Source of the DNA: Pyropia yezoensis
Lineage: Eukaryota > Rhodophyta > Bangiophyceae > Bangiales > Bangiaceae
Length of the DNA stretch: 64,000 nucleotides
Assembly: GCA_009829735.1 (NCBI GenBank)
Contig: CM020620.1
Span: forward strand, 26,878,951-26,942,950
Direction: 5' to 3'
Position numbers and translations under genes: made by a program. A model generated the notes under the pieces. It did not search any database, was not told where the DNA came from, and worked only from the letters and a program-made list of their open reading frames with translations. Positions within the stretch are counted from its first letter, which is position 1, and each line of letters starts with the position of its first letter. Below are positions 1-12,500 of the stretch, piece by piece.

Positions 1-3000
1 CTTTGGGAAGCGACACACCCCAACACGATCCACCCACTCCTCCCAGTCGTGCTCCACGCAGAGAACGTCAATGATCTCGTGCGAAGAAATGGCCGCAAGG
101 GTGGGGCGTATCTTACCCTCCCGAACCAGGTGGCACCACTGAAGCCTCTCGCACCCGTATGCCGTGAAAGGACACTCAGGCACGGAGCTTGCGGTCTCAG
201 CACAGTGCACCACGACCGTCCGACTGAGCGTGCCGTTGTGGGCCGCAATAATCGCGCGTGCCTGCCCCACTCCGACCGTCCCGTCTTCTGCTCGGTAGCG
301 AACCCAGTCATACCAAGGGCGTCCCTTCAGGTCCGGGGTGGCCCAGACCATGGTGCGATCGCCGCGCGCCCGACGGATATCAGCGTCTGGCAACAACGTC
401 CCGGACTGCGTCGTGATGAAGTCAGATGAAGCGCACTGCAGGGCCTCGTCCAATGTCACCAAGCCAGACGCAGCTGCGAAGTCGGAGACGGAGCTGAGCG
501 CCCCACGGGCACGCATACGACTCAATTTGGACGCCTTCTTGGAAGTCGCTTTTGATGTCTGCCGCTGTCGTGAGAGTCGTACGACGCTCTGGATCTGCTC
601 CGTGAGCACCATCTGCAATGCCGCGTTATCACGACTCTTGTTCGTGAGTGTAAAAGCCAGCTTGACAAATTTGTGCAGGGCCTCGTTCACGCCCGTGTTG
701 CCGTCTTGGAGGTTGCCTCGAAGGAAGAACTCGTCCAGTAGATGCGACACTGCGCGATGCAGCTTGGTTGTGTGCGAGGGCCCAAAGAGGGGCTGGTAGT
801 CGTTCTCAATCCAACGACTCATACGACGACATACCGACTTGGCTTCCGCCCAGGTCTTCGGCCGCACATCAAAGGCGCTCTTCAATATCGCGGCGAGCTC
901 GCAGAGCACCCACGTCAGGAGACGATGATGCTGCCCTCCTGCTCCAGACCGCCCGAACAAGCCCGCAGCTGCGAAAGGCAAGAAGTGAACCGCCTCACGG
1001 TGCTCCTGACCCTTCAAGGTAGCCTGTTTCTCTCCACTCTTGATGAAGTACCTGAGGTGCATTTGTAGAGAATCAAGTGCAAGAACCAGCCAGGGCGGTG
1101 AATAGAGATCAAATAAAACAGTCAGATATAGTGCATGCATCTCCAATGGAATGTAGCAACATCAAGATACAATCAGATCTCACGCAGCAGCGTCACAAGG
1201 ATGAAGCTCTCACGACAAGCAAATCTTACCCCGGGAAGATGGATGGGACACGGTGCGTGCGACCCGCGAACAAGAACCGCTTGTTAGCGATACGCACAGT
1301 CTCACCCGCTGTGCCGTGCAAAAGCTTCTTCGAACCGGCCAGCTCATGGGCAAAGGAATGTACACCTGTTGTCAGCGTTCTACAGATGCCGAGGTCCATG
1401 ACCTGCCAATGGCAAAGGAAGGAGAAAGTGGGGGACAGAGCATAAACGAACGCAAGCAGAGGATTGTGCGAGTCAGTACGTGTTACGGAGAAAGAGTGAC
1501 GTGCCACCAGCCCTCTTGCAGGAGAGAAATGTAGAGATGATACAATACAGATGCGTGACAATGACATGTACGGCAGCGTCATGCAAGCAGCATCTGGCAA
1601 TCACCAAGGAAACACAGGAGTATGGAGCGTACGTGTAGTCGGTCAAACCCGAAGATCTGGTACAGCAGCAGCGGACCAGAGCCGAGTCCAGCCCAGGCGG
1701 CCAGTGCAGGTACAACGCAGTGGATGCTGTTGGCGGTCTCAATCGCATTGATAATGACACCATTGCCCCTTATTCCCCGCATGAGCGCTCCCTTGAGCTG
1801 CAGCTTGACAATCTTGAGCACGTTCCGCTTCTTTGGAGAATTCTTCCTGGAAGGCCGCACCCCGCTCGACGTGGAGCGTGCCATACATGGCGTGCAGTCG
1901 TACGCGCTGCCGTGACGCTTGAGGCACAAGACGTCCCGCTCTTCTGGCTGGTCCGACACGTAGAGTATGAGTCTCGGAATGATCTTCACCACGGCACCGT
2001 CCGGCAATGTCATCTCGGCACCGAAATGACTGGCGAGGATGGTATCTCGAAAGACCAGCGCGATGGTGCGTTGGAGGATCTCCGCCCGAGCCTCTGCAGC
2101 ATTTGACAAAGACATTGCCTCGTACCGCGACCGTACTTGGGGCATGTATGCCACGACGACCCATTCTGGTTCCTTGGTCACGATGTTCATCACTCTCATA
2201 CGCAGCGGATACGCAGACACACCTGCAAGAAATACAATGGGCCGACACAGCGATGGCCAAATCAACAGTTCGCACGCTCCGTCAGTACAAGTTACGACGA
2301 GACGTATGGAGAAGCACAAGCTGTGCTGATGACAGCAAATGAGGTCATGATGCGGTCAGTAGTGACACGCAGTGAGGTAGTACGAAAATCAATCCCAGTG
2401 AGAAAACGTACCACCAGAAGAGGTTACAACCGTCCCATCTGAGTACAGCGCCAGTGCAAGCATCTGTGCGCACAGCCCAAACACGCGCTTGACGTCCGCC
2501 CGCTGAGCTCCGTAGGCATGGCCGTCAAAGAAGTCACGCATTACGTCTCCGTCTTGCATCACCGGGGAGGCTGGAACAATGTCTCCAGTGGCAACAGATG
2601 GCGTGCAATGCGCACATGCGGACGTGGGCGTCGTAGTCCCGGGATCGACGTCTTGCGAGCTTCTTCCGACTGCATCTGGTCCGTTCTGGGATCCGTCTTG
2701 ACTGTAATGGACGCCAGCCGCACAAGCACAATCCTCCGAGCCCCGCTCCCACCTGACGGTTGCGGCCGCCGTAAGACATTCTTGCACGACCTTCAGACCC
2801 TTGCGAAGGAGGATACGATGAGAACCCACCTTCGTCGTCACGACGGCCTCCATCCACCCCAGCTTCCACAGCATGCGCCTCTTCTCGTTCCGCACTGCAG
2901 TCTTGAGCGACGATGGCGTGGGGAACGCGACCTTGAACGGCAATGTCGTTGAGCCAGTCGCCCGCTCCACCGACAAGCACATCTGATGAGCTGCGGCAAT

Positions 3001-3666
3001 GCGCGTCTCAGACATGGTACAAGCGTTGGCAAACACGTCGCGCAGCGATGGGGTGACGAAAGCAAATGTGTCCGTCGGAGCGTTGTCCTCGTACACAGCA
3101 CGACAGCGCTCCTCATCACCAACCTCATCGAGGTAGTCCAACACCTTCGAGCAGAGCGTTTCACCGAGGTCCCCCTCACAGACGACGGGAGAGGCGTGAT
3201 CCGCAAAAGCAGCACCGTGCAAATCATTAGCGGCACGCATCTCTGCTGATCTGACCACATCTGGATGTTCCCCGCTCACACAATCATCAGAGCTGGAGTC
3301 ACTCGGTGCCGACGCGTCACTGTCGTATGCCGAGGAGCTTTCTCCTTGCGAGTCCCAGTCGTTCTCTCCCGCACCATCTCCACCGTCACCCCTCTCCTCA
3401 GCATCCCCGAAATCCTCCTCCTCTTCGGAATCATCTCCCCCGCCCCCCCCCACCAAATCATGATCGATATCCTCCTCCTCGCCAGTCCCATCTCCACCAC
3501 CGGCCACCCCATCATCCTCTTCTGAGCTCCCCATGGCCAAGCTCCTCGCAGTCCCAGCTTCTGCAGCATCATCTGCAAGCCTGTGCCGCTTGCGCAGGTG
3601 ACGGCCAAGGTGGCAGGGACTAAGAAGACGACCGTCATCACAACCGTCTACGGTACACCGCTTCAT
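1..3666 (-). CDS. KDZ/Plavaka-like DNA transposase, four exons, 3' end outside window
   Basis: A minus-strand gene that I assemble as exons 3666-2412, 2222-1633, 1402-1230 and 1051 to the left edge. Donors and acceptors are canonical (GTACG...GCAG, GTACG...GCAG, GTAAG...TCAG) and the phases match, so the frame stays open throughout. Exon 1 starts with a C2H2-like finger (residues 4-28, Cys pair then HLRKRH), followed by a long acidic Asp/Glu/Ser stretch. Catalytic-domain hallmarks follow: LYSDGT at the end of exon 1, SAYPLRM...VVAYMP in exon 2, GFDRLH split by intron 2 and joined to VMDLGI. Exon 4 has LKGQEHREAVHFLPF, then TKLHRAVSHLLDEFF, then a GRPWYDWVRY block near its end. These blocks resemble fungal Plavaka/KDZ transposases, so I infer a mobile DNA transposase. 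No terminal repeats are visible because the left end is missing. A partial copy lies at 62009-62677. Confidence 0.75.
2223..2411 (-). other. Predicted intron 1 of the KDZ-like transposase
   Basis: 189 bp. The donor GTACGT follows a GGTG exon end, and the acceptor TTTCTTGCAG has a pyrimidine tract. Removing it joins the LYSDGT block to SAYPL in frame. The same intron persists in the partial copy at 62009-62677, so that copy arose at DNA level. Confidence 0.75.
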
Positions 3667-4368
3667 ACCAGGAACGCGATCAGCCCCCCCCCCCCCCCGT
3701 CCCCCCCTCCTCCCCCTGTGGCGTCGGGCTCACGTTAGTAAAGCGGGGAAGACGAGGATGCGTCGCGTCACACGCCTGGAATGCGGGGAAGACGAGGCTG
3801 CGTCGCCCATGGGGTAGAGATGCCGGTAGGTGCGTCGCCCATGCGGCAGACGTGGAAGAGCCCAGGCGAAGTCACGCGCGTCGCCCGTCAGGCAGACGTG
3901 GATGAGCGCCGGCGAAGTCACCATCGCAAGGGACTCTCGGGATTGATAATGCGCGCCCCACCGACACCACCCACTCAGTACATATATTCGATTTCCAGCA
4001 TACAGGGCTTAACAAATAAATGGATTCACTCGTCCACCTGCACTGCGGAACGCTTCAGCGCATTGGCAGTGCTCCAGAGTTTTCGGGCAAACGCGATCAC
4101 CCAAATGTTCATGGGCTGTCTTGAAAACTAGCGTGTGTGCCATGCGATTGGGCTGTGGCGTGGACCACAGAGCATAAACCACGAATCTGTGCGTGAAGGT
4201 GCGATTTAGAGATGTTTTTCAGAAGTACGGCGTACAACTGTCGGAACGAAATACAACAATGCAATGTGGCATGATGACGGAATTTTGTAGTTCTGAAAAT
4301 TGTCTCACAAGTTTCTGTCTTAAACTACAGTACGGCTGGTGTATGTTGGATAAGATATGAGGGAAGGT

Positions 4369-4402
<34 letters not shown>

Positions 4403-4809
4403 GGAGGAGCAGGGAGGAAGGCCGGGTCGGGTGGTGGAGTTCGCCACGAGGAGCAGGTGGGTGGGATGGATGCGGGGACGGTGAGCCCGGCCGGCGCAGG
4501 TCCCGGCTGTGGTGGCACGGCGGGGACGGTTGTGGCGGCGGCGGTCATCACGGCCAGCTTGGCATGCTGGCGCCCCGGCATCCACTGTTGTCTTTGTCGC
4601 CGTCAACAATTGGGCTCGTGTACGGTGCTTTTCATTGGTGCTGGCGTCGCCAGATGCGGCCAAATGCAACCCCGTTCCGTGCAGTGCATATGCAGTGTGC
4701 ATGCATTTTGAGGGCCTGACTATCCTGTGACTGTGGGAGGCCCGCCGTCGTTGGCGGGCGGACCGCGCATCTCCCCTGGGCGGGCCGTCGGCGCAGCTCC
4801 CTAGGGGGT
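3667..4809. other. Intergenic stretch with local duplications and a poly-G run; no gene recognised
   Basis: Contains a C run at about 3687-3697. Between 3740 and 3925 there are imperfect short duplications (GGGGAAGACGAGG and GCGAAGTCAC motifs occur twice). A moderately AT-richer section covers 3950-4350. No ORF here has convincing protein character. Confidence 0.5.
4370..4401 (+). repeat. Poly-G homopolymer, 32 nt
   Basis: An uninterrupted run of 32 G. Its true length is uncertain because homopolymers of this size are error-prone in assemblies. Confidence 0.9.
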
Positions 4810-7795
4810 GTGCTGATTTGCGGCTTGCCGTGGTGCACTGCCATGCACCGCGCGGTACTTCGTGCGTTCGGCCCTGTGGTTGCCGGCGACGCGCTGGGTG
4901 TGGCCAGCAGCGATCCAGCGGTGGGCACCGTGGGGGAGGAGGCTGCCGATCCGTCCTTGCGCGCGGCGGCGGCTGGCGTGGGCGCGGGGGACGCGGAGGC
5001 GGGGGCTGCCGATCGGTCCGAGTGCGCGGCGGCGGGGGCGGGGAAGGCGGCGGCTAGCGGCGCGGCCGCATCGGCGGAGGCGGCGAGGGCTGCCGATCCG
5101 GCTGTTGGCGCGGGGGTGGTGGCGGCGGCGGCGGATCCGTCGGTGGGCGCGGGGGTGGCGGCGGCGGTGACCGATCCGGCTGTTGGCGCGGGGGTGGTGG
5201 CGGCGGCGGCCGATCCGTTGGTGGGCGCGGGGGTGGTGGTGGCGCCGGCCGATCCGGCTGTTGACGCGGGGGTGGTGGTGGCGCCGGCTGGCCGCGCGGT
5301 GTTGGGCGCGGCGGTGGTGGAGGCGGGGGAGGCGGCGGCTGGCGGCGCGGCGCCGGCTGGCGCGGCGGCGGCTGCATCTGGCCCCCCGGCGGGGGACGCG
5401 GCTGGGGTTCCCTTGAGGGAGGCGGCGGCTGGCAACGCGGCGTCGGCTGCATCTGCCCGAGCGGCGGGAGAATCGGCGGGGGACGCGGCGGGGGTGCCCG
5501 TGAGGGAGGAGGCGGCTGCTTCTGGCCCCCTTGCGGGGGACGCGGCTGGGGTGCCCGTGAGGGGGGAGGTGGCTGGCGACGTGGCGTCGGATGTGGCGGC
5601 GGGGGCGGCGCGCGACGTACCGGTGGACGTGCTGGGGGACGCGGCTGGGGACGTGCTGAGGAACGCGGCGGGTGACGGGGCGGCGGACGGGGCGGGGGAC
5701 GCGGCTGGCGCCAAGGCGTCTGACGGCGCGGCGGCTGCATCTCGCTGTGTTGCGGCTGCATCTGGTGGCGCGGCGGCGGACGCTGGCCGCTTGGCGACGG
5801 CGGTGGGCGACGTCCCGGCGCACGTGCTGGGGATCGCAGCGGGGGACGTGGCGTCGGCTGTGGCGGCGGGGGCGGCGCGCGACATACCGGTGGACGTGCT
5901 GGGGGACGCGGCTGGGGATGTGCTGCGGAGCGCGGCGGGTGACGGGGCGGCGGACGGGGCGGGGGATGCGGCTGGAGCCAAGGCGTCTGACGGCGCGGCG
6001 GCTGCATCTCGCTGTGTTGCGGCTGCATCTGGTGGCGCGGCGGCGGACGCTGGCCGCTTGGCGACGGCGGTGGGCGACGTTCCGGCGCACGTGCTGGGGA
6101 TCGCAGCGGGGGACGAGGCGGGCGAGGGTGCGGACGGCGACGTGGCGGCTCGGCCGGCGCTTTGGGTGGTGTCAACCACTCCCTGGCCCGGGGCGAGCGC
6201 GCAGACGCTGCCGGCGTCGTCGACCACTGCCGAGATGGCGGGGCAGGCCCGAGGGGCTGCCGCACCGAGCTCCGGTGGCCGAGGGGCGGTCAAGGCGGGG
6301 CGGGGGGGGCCACGGCAGGGCGGGGGCGGCCAAGGCAGGGCGGGGGGCGGCCAAGGCGGGGCGCGGCGCGTCGGCCGCAGGCGGGGCGGCGGCAAAAGCT
6401 GTAACGGGGGCCGCTGTGTCGGGGGGGCGCGCGCGTCGGCTGCAGGGCGGGCGGCGGCGAAAGCCGGAACGGAGGCCGCAGGGTCGGCCAAAGCCGGAAC
6501 GGGGGCCGCTGTGTCGAGGGCAGGGCGCGGCGCGTCGACCGCCAGGTCAAGGGGGGGGGACGGGGGCGCGGCCTCCACTGCATCTCCTCCTCGTCTGCGC
6601 CAGTCGACGCTCACGCAAGCGGGCGCGACCGACGCCCTCAAGAGGCTCTCTGCCGCACGTGGCGGCGCGCGTGGCGCGGCTGCGGCCGCACGTGGTGGCG
6701 CGCGTGGCGCGGCCACGGCCACGCGTGGCGGCGAGCGTGGCGCGGCTGCGGCCGCACGTGGCGGCGCGCGTGGCGCGGCCGCGGCCGCGCGTGGCGGTGC
6801 GCGTGGCGGCGCGCGTGGCGCGGCCGCGGCCGCGCGTGGCGGCACGCGTGGCGCGGTCGCTCCCGCGGCGGAGAAGGTAAGCTCGTGTGCATCTTTTTCT
6901 TCATCATGGCGCAGCGGTGCCCTTTGGCGTTCCTTGGCTTGGGTTGACGGTGTGACTCTTTTTTGTGTCGTGGTCGGTGGCCGCTTCTAACTTCCGTGTC
7001 CCCCGTGTTGTTTGTGCCCCACGCTCGTCCTGGTTGGTCGCCGCGTCTATCTCCCGTGTCCCCTGAGTTGTTTGTGTGCCTCGCTCCAATGACTGTGCTG
7101 CACAGGCTGGAAAGAGAAAGATCGGACGGCAAGCGCAGGCTAGCAAGGAGGCGTCAGGCAGTTGCTCGGTACGTTCGCGCAACCTGCGTGGCTCCTTTTG
7201 GCAGCACCTTTGTGTCATCTGCATTGCATATGAGCATTTGTCCTCTGTGATGCCTCATGTGGTGTCAACTGGACCACATCTCACTCACATTGAGGCCCCA
7301 TCTGGATTACCGTATCGCTTCTCAAACGACGTGTGTCCCCGCCCCCCTTGCATTCTCATGATACGTACGACGCAGTCATCTGCAGAGGATCCTGCACCTG
7401 CACCGAAGCGTCCAAAGTACGCTCCACAAGGCAAGAAGCGGCGGCGCTCGATGAGGGAGACATTGCTCCGGGAGCTGGCACCTCCCGGCGACAGCGACGA
7501 GGATGGCGGGGACGACTCGGACGGGTCCGCCGCGGCGGCCCTAGAAGAGCGGGACGCTGCGCAGGCGCGCGCCATGGAGGCCGCTGTGAAAGCCGCCGAT
7601 GCCGCCAGGAAGGGAGTCCCGAGGGCGCCCGTTAGGCGGAAGGGGATGACCAAGGCTGCGCCCCAGGCTGCGCCGCCGCCTTCCACGAAGGGCAAAGGCA
7701 AGGGACCGGCTGCACCGAAGAAGGGCAAGAAACTGGCTCTTCTTGCCACGAACGCGTCGCGGACGGGTGAGGGAGCAAGCCGACGAGGGCCCAAG
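4810..7795 (+). CDS. Ala/Gly-rich basic protein, three predicted exons, truncated by assembly gap
   Basis: I propose exons (4810 or 4843)-6876, 7106-7168 and 7376-7795. The donor at 6877 (AAG|GTAAGC) is near-perfect. The acceptor before 7106 is CTGCACAG, the donor at 7169 is GTACGT, the acceptor before 7376 is ACGACGCAG, and another donor (CCCAAG|GTGAG) sits directly against the N gap. All junctions are phase 0. Exon 1 is very low complexity (Ala, Gly, Val, Asp) with a tandem duplicated block, then Gly/Arg-rich ARGGARGAA repeats. Exons 2-3 are lysine-rich (KRKIGRQAQ, KGKGKGPAAPKKGKK) with an acidic patch, suggesting a nuclear or nucleic-acid-binding protein. No domain is recognised. The start is arbitrary because GC-rich repeats leave this frame open by chance. 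It could be a host gene or a transposon ORF. Confidence 0.4.
5578..6111 (+). repeat. Two tandem copies of a 267-bp unit
   Basis: Units 5578-5844 and 5845-6111 differ at only a handful of positions. The length is a multiple of three, so both encode the same Ala/Asp-rich 89-residue block (VPVDVLGDAAGDVLR is a recognisable core; the second copy has IPVDV). Confidence 0.85.
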
Positions 7796-7800
7796 GTGAG

Positions 7801-8300
7801 NNNNNNNNNNNNNNNNNNNNNNNNNNNNNNNNNNNNNNNNNNNNNNNNNNNNNNNNNNNNNNNNNNNNNNNNNNNNNNNNNNNNNNNNNNNNNNNNNNNN
7901 NNNNNNNNNNNNNNNNNNNNNNNNNNNNNNNNNNNNNNNNNNNNNNNNNNNNNNNNNNNNNNNNNNNNNNNNNNNNNNNNNNNNNNNNNNNNNNNNNNNN
8001 NNNNNNNNNNNNNNNNNNNNNNNNNNNNNNNNNNNNNNNNNNNNNNNNNNNNNNNNNNNNNNNNNNNNNNNNNNNNNNNNNNNNNNNNNNNNNNNNNNNN
8101 NNNNNNNNNNNNNNNNNNNNNNNNNNNNNNNNNNNNNNNNNNNNNNNNNNNNNNNNNNNNNNNNNNNNNNNNNNNNNNNNNNNNNNNNNNNNNNNNNNNN
8201 NNNNNNNNNNNNNNNNNNNNNNNNNNNNNNNNNNNNNNNNNNNNNNNNNNNNNNNNNNNNNNNNNNNNNNNNNNNNNNNNNNNNNNNNNNNNNNNNNNNN
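7801..8300. other. Assembly gap (500 N)
   Basis: Exactly 500 N, a conventional gap length. It hides the 5' LTR and gag start of element 1 copy 1 and the end of the Ala-rich gene. Confidence 1.
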
Positions 8301-9519
8301 TCCAGCTCTGAGGAGGGATATGACTGGGATGCATCTCCCGGTCCTACCCGGCGCAGGCTAGTCGAGTTCGACTTCCCTGCCCACCAAGTGGGAGATGCCA
8401 CCCTGAACAAGGTCACGTATTGGGGTAACTACCGGCTGGAGAACCAAGACCAAGGTTACACCCGGAAGATGGCCAAGAAGATGGCATCCCTGAACCGGCG
8501 AATGCAGCCGAGCTTTGGGGGGGCATCCTAAGTTTTCCGGGAAGAGACCGGCGCTTATCTTTGCCTTCCTGCGCCGGTTTGTCAAGGCATGCAATGACAA
8601 CGATGTGTCCGAGGGCAAGGCTCTCTATCTCCTGGTTAACTTCATGACCGGAGAAGCGGAACAGCGGTTTGCACAGGTTCTACCAGACTCTGCCGGGCAC
8701 ATTGTTGGACGTACCGTCGCGAGTTATCCGGAGGCGGTCAACTGGCTCCTGTCCAACTACGCAGACGCGGACTCCCTGCGTAAGGCAGTCGGTAGGCTGA
8801 ACCGGGCAACCATGGAGAGACAAGAGACTCCAGAAGCGTTCGCCCGTCGTGTCCGGGAGATGAGCGATGCTTGTGGCAACGTTTACCCTGAGGACAGGCT
8901 CAAGATGATCTTCTCGGAGGGGCTTCCTGAATATCTTCAAGTGGATGCGGAGAACTACAACCAGGAACATCAAGAACATACCTTCCAGCAGTTGATGGCC
9001 TACACCCAGGGCAAGCACCGGCAAGCCAAGGCCCTCCAGGCTCCTATGGTATCAACTCCCAAGCCGTTGTCGCGAGTTCGTCCCGGACCCGACAAGTATA
9101 AGGGAGGTGATAACCCTGTACCGGTACTCGCAGTTGGCGAGGCCTCACCCATGGAGTCAAGGGACAAGTGGGGCGGCTTCGTTTCTAAGGAGCAACCTTC
9201 CCTGGTCGCCCCCAAGCAGATCAGGAACCAGCGGTTCCGGTCTTGCTGGCTGTGCCAGAAGGAGGATCATATGTCCTACCAGTGCCCGACCATTCCCGAG
9301 GATCTCCAGGAGAAACTCAAGCGTCAAGGACTGGTGTTTGCAAAGGCGGTCAACTGGGCTGACCGGCGGGCACCCTCCAAGATGGACAAGGCACAGGTAC
9401 ATGCCATCCGAGTGGCAACCTTACAGAGCATCACGGAGGCTCTGGCAAGGGAAGCTCCTACGGACTTTGACCTGGAGACCGAAACCTCTAAGGACTCCTC
9501 GGAGCCGGGAAACGAGTAG
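8301..9519 (+). pseudogene. Gag of element 1 copy 1, 5'-truncated by gap and frameshifted
   Basis: Nucleocapsid-type Gag. The first in-frame part ends at a TAA at 8529-8531. The run of seven G at 8517-8523 replaces five G plus A in copy 2, a net +1 that throws the frame; downstream sequence continues in another frame to the TAG at 9517. The rest is well preserved: a retrotransposon Gag core (FLRRFVKACND through QLMAYTQGK) and a CCHC zinc knuckle (CWLCQKEDHMSYQC). The indel could be a sequencing error in a homopolymer, in which case the gene is functional. Confidence 0.85.
9507..9513 (+). promoter_or_regulatory. -1 ribosomal frameshift heptamer GGGAAAC
   Basis: In the gag frame it reads G GGA AAC GAG TAG, the X XXY YYZ pattern, two codons before the gag stop. 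Pol is open in the -1 frame from here onward with no stop. The same heptamer is at the same place in copy 2 (48795-48801). Confidence 0.75.
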
Positions 9520-12500
9520 GGCAGGCGCTCTCCCCAAGTGTCTTCCCGAATCTCCAACGGCAGGGTACTTCTACCTGTTCTCCCCTTGCGTGCCGGGAGA
9601 AAGGACGGCAGTTACCTGCTCAACCGGTAGCCGCCTGGACACCCTGTTTGTTCAAGGGGACCTTGCTCGTCCTGCGTAAGGAAAACCTCAAGATTAATGC
9701 TCGTATGCGTGTGGGGGATAGCCTCCCCCAAGCTGTTACGCCGGTGGTCGACACGGGAGCCGGACCAAGCGTCATCACTGAGAACCTGTTACCTCCGGGC
9801 TGGCGTCGACATGCCTGGAGAGCGCCTACCAAGACCCGGATTGTAGACGCATCAGGTCAAACCCTACGACCGCTTGGCCGTCTTCCCGTCGCCATCTATG
9901 TCAACAATGAACCAATGCTTTTTCCCTTTCTAGTAGTCAAGACCTTATCAGTCCCCCTCATCCTAGGCTGGGACTTCCAGAAGCAGCATGTCAAGAGCAT
10001 CCTACCTGGAGAAGGAAAGGTGCAGTTCAACCATGGGTTTGTGTCACCAGTGCTGGAGCACCTGGACACCAAGGTTCGTGTGGCCAAGAACCAGAAGGAA
10101 CGCATCCCACCCTCTACCTTGACCCTCATCAAACCGGTGCTCCTACCTCCTCGCTCGGAGACCAAGGTTCAAGTCACGACCCGGACTGCAGGTCAATGCC
10201 TGATCTACGGCCGCAAGGAATTTCTGGCGAAACACCGATTATACCTAGCCCACGGACACCACAAGAAGGTGGAGAGGCACACCCCGTTCTCGGTGCTGAT
10301 CGTCAACGTGAGCCGGAAGCCAATAACCCTCGCCAAGGGCACTCGAGTTGGTACAGCAGAGCCTTACCGGGGGTCCGCCCGCGCTATGAGCAAGGAAGAC
10401 CTCTTCAACCTGCAACAAGAGCTGGCATCCAACTTGACGGCCTTAGACGTTTCTCCGGAACAAGAGCAGGCTGGCCGTACTACTCCGAAGCCCGAAAAAG
10501 CACCGCCCGGGATGCCGAAGGTCAACCAAGAAAACGTCCCTCTCGACTTGAAGGAGGCACTGGAGAAGCTTCTCCAGGAACATCGGCACCTGTGGTCCGG
10601 AGAGCTGGGCAAGATGGACGCCACCCTACACCGGATTCAACTCAAGCCAGATGCCAAGCCAGTGCACATGCACCCATACCGGGCTGGACCTCATCGCCGG
10701 GATGAGATTGAGAAGCAGGTTAACAAGATGCTCAAGATGGATGTTATCGAGCCGTCTGATGGCGAGTGGGCTTTCCCGGTGGTAGTCGTCCCGAAACCTG
10801 GCGGTCACTTCCGTTTCTGCGTTGACTACAGACGCCTGAACGAGATGACAGTCAAGGATGTATACCCGATACCCCGGATGGATGATTGCCTCGACTTTCT
10901 TGGTGATGCCACCCTCTTCTCGACGCTGGATTGTAATGCCGGTTACTGGCAGATCCCTCTGGCTGACGAGGACAAGGACAAGACTACCTTCACGTGCCAC
11001 ATGGGACTGTTCCGGTGCAAGCGTCTCCCTTTTGGTCTCACTAATGCTCCGGCAACCTTCCAGAGAGCCATCGACATCATCCTGTCGGGGCTAAGGTGGA
11101 GAACATGTTTGGTCTACCTGGACGACATCATCGTTTTCTCCAAGACCCCAGCGGAACACCTGGAGCACCTTCGAGAAGTCCTGGCCCTCCTGTCCAAGGC
11201 TGGAGTTACCCTCAAGGCCGAGAAGTGCCACCTGTTTGAGACTGAGGTGGAGTACCTGGGGCACGTGCTGAGTCCGGGGGAGCTCCGAGTCAATGAGAAG
11301 AACATCAAGGCCCTCCGGCATGCACGGCAACCTAAAACCCAGACGGAACTCAAGAGCTTCCTGGGTATGTGCAACGTCTACCGCCGGTTCGTACGAGACT
11401 ACGCTCTGATTGCCCGGCCCTTGACCAAGCTTACTAGCAAGAAGCTTCCAGCACAACTCCCGGTGTTCAACGAGAAGCAGACAGCAGCCTTCGAAGAGCT
11501 CAAGAAGCGCCTGACCACCACTCCAGTACTGGCGTTACCCAAGCGGGAGGGTCAGTTTGTTCTGGAGACTGACGCCTGTGGCGTCCAGGTGGGGTGCTCA
11601 CTACTCCAGCAGCAACCTGATGGGCACTTCCTCCCGATAGGCTACTACAGTCGCGTCTTGACTCCAGCCGAGAAGAACTATTCCACGACCGAGCGCGAGT
11701 GCTTGGCGGTCGTCTGGGCTTGCTTCCTGTTACGTCCATATCTTGAAGGACAAGAGTTCCTCATCCGGACGGACCACGCCAGTCTAAGGTGGCTGCTATG
11801 CATGGACAGCAGTCAAGGAAGGGTCGCCCGGTGGCGCCTACGCCTTTCGGAGTTCAAGTACAAGGTGTGCACCAGAGCAGGGAGGGAGCACCACTGCGCC
11901 GACACCATGTCCAGGCTGGAGACTCCTGCAGCCGATACCGGTCCTATCCCGGAGGAAATACCTTGCTTCATCCTCCCGAATGTCGGACGTGGCTGGCACG
12001 CTCCCCTGTACGAGACACCTGACGCTCATCAACCGGTAACCATTCACCGGATGCTGGAGGCACAATTGACGGACCCTCAATGCTTGGAGCTTCGCCACCA
12101 AATGGACCTGAACCGGAACAGTCGCTTCTCCGAGTCTACAGACGGACTCCTGGTACGGGTGTCACCCTTCGATGGGGCAACTCAAGTCTACGTACCCCGG
12201 AGCCTACGGACTGACATCCTACGCCTGGAGCACTCGTCTCCCCAGGCCGGGCATCCTGGTATCAATCGGATGTATGCTTCCATGAGACGACATTATTACT
12301 GGGAAACCATGGCCAGTGACGTCCATAAGTGCCTGGAGGCTTGTATTTCTTGTGCAAGGAACCGGTTGTCCCAGAGGAAGAAGACTTCTAAGCTACGCCT
12401 ATTCCCTGCGGCGGAGCCCTTTGCAAGCTTAAGCATGGACATCCTGGGGCCCCTACCTGAGACCTCCAGTGGCAACATATACCTGCTCATCATTTGTGAC

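Noticed and set aside
1622..2442. Plus-strand ORFs opposite the transposase
   Set aside because: Short, mutually overlapping and without motifs; the minus strand carries conserved blocks joined by in-phase introns.
4632..6845. 737-codon minus-strand ORF opposite the Ala-rich gene
   Set aside because: Pure Pro/Ala/Arg repeats produced by reading a GC-rich tandem repeat backwards; the splice donor at 6877 and the basic exons favour the plus strand.
9648..9650. Independent translational start of pol
   Set aside because: The codon is TTG, not ATG, and the frame is open upstream to the slippery heptamer; -1 frameshifting explains pol better.
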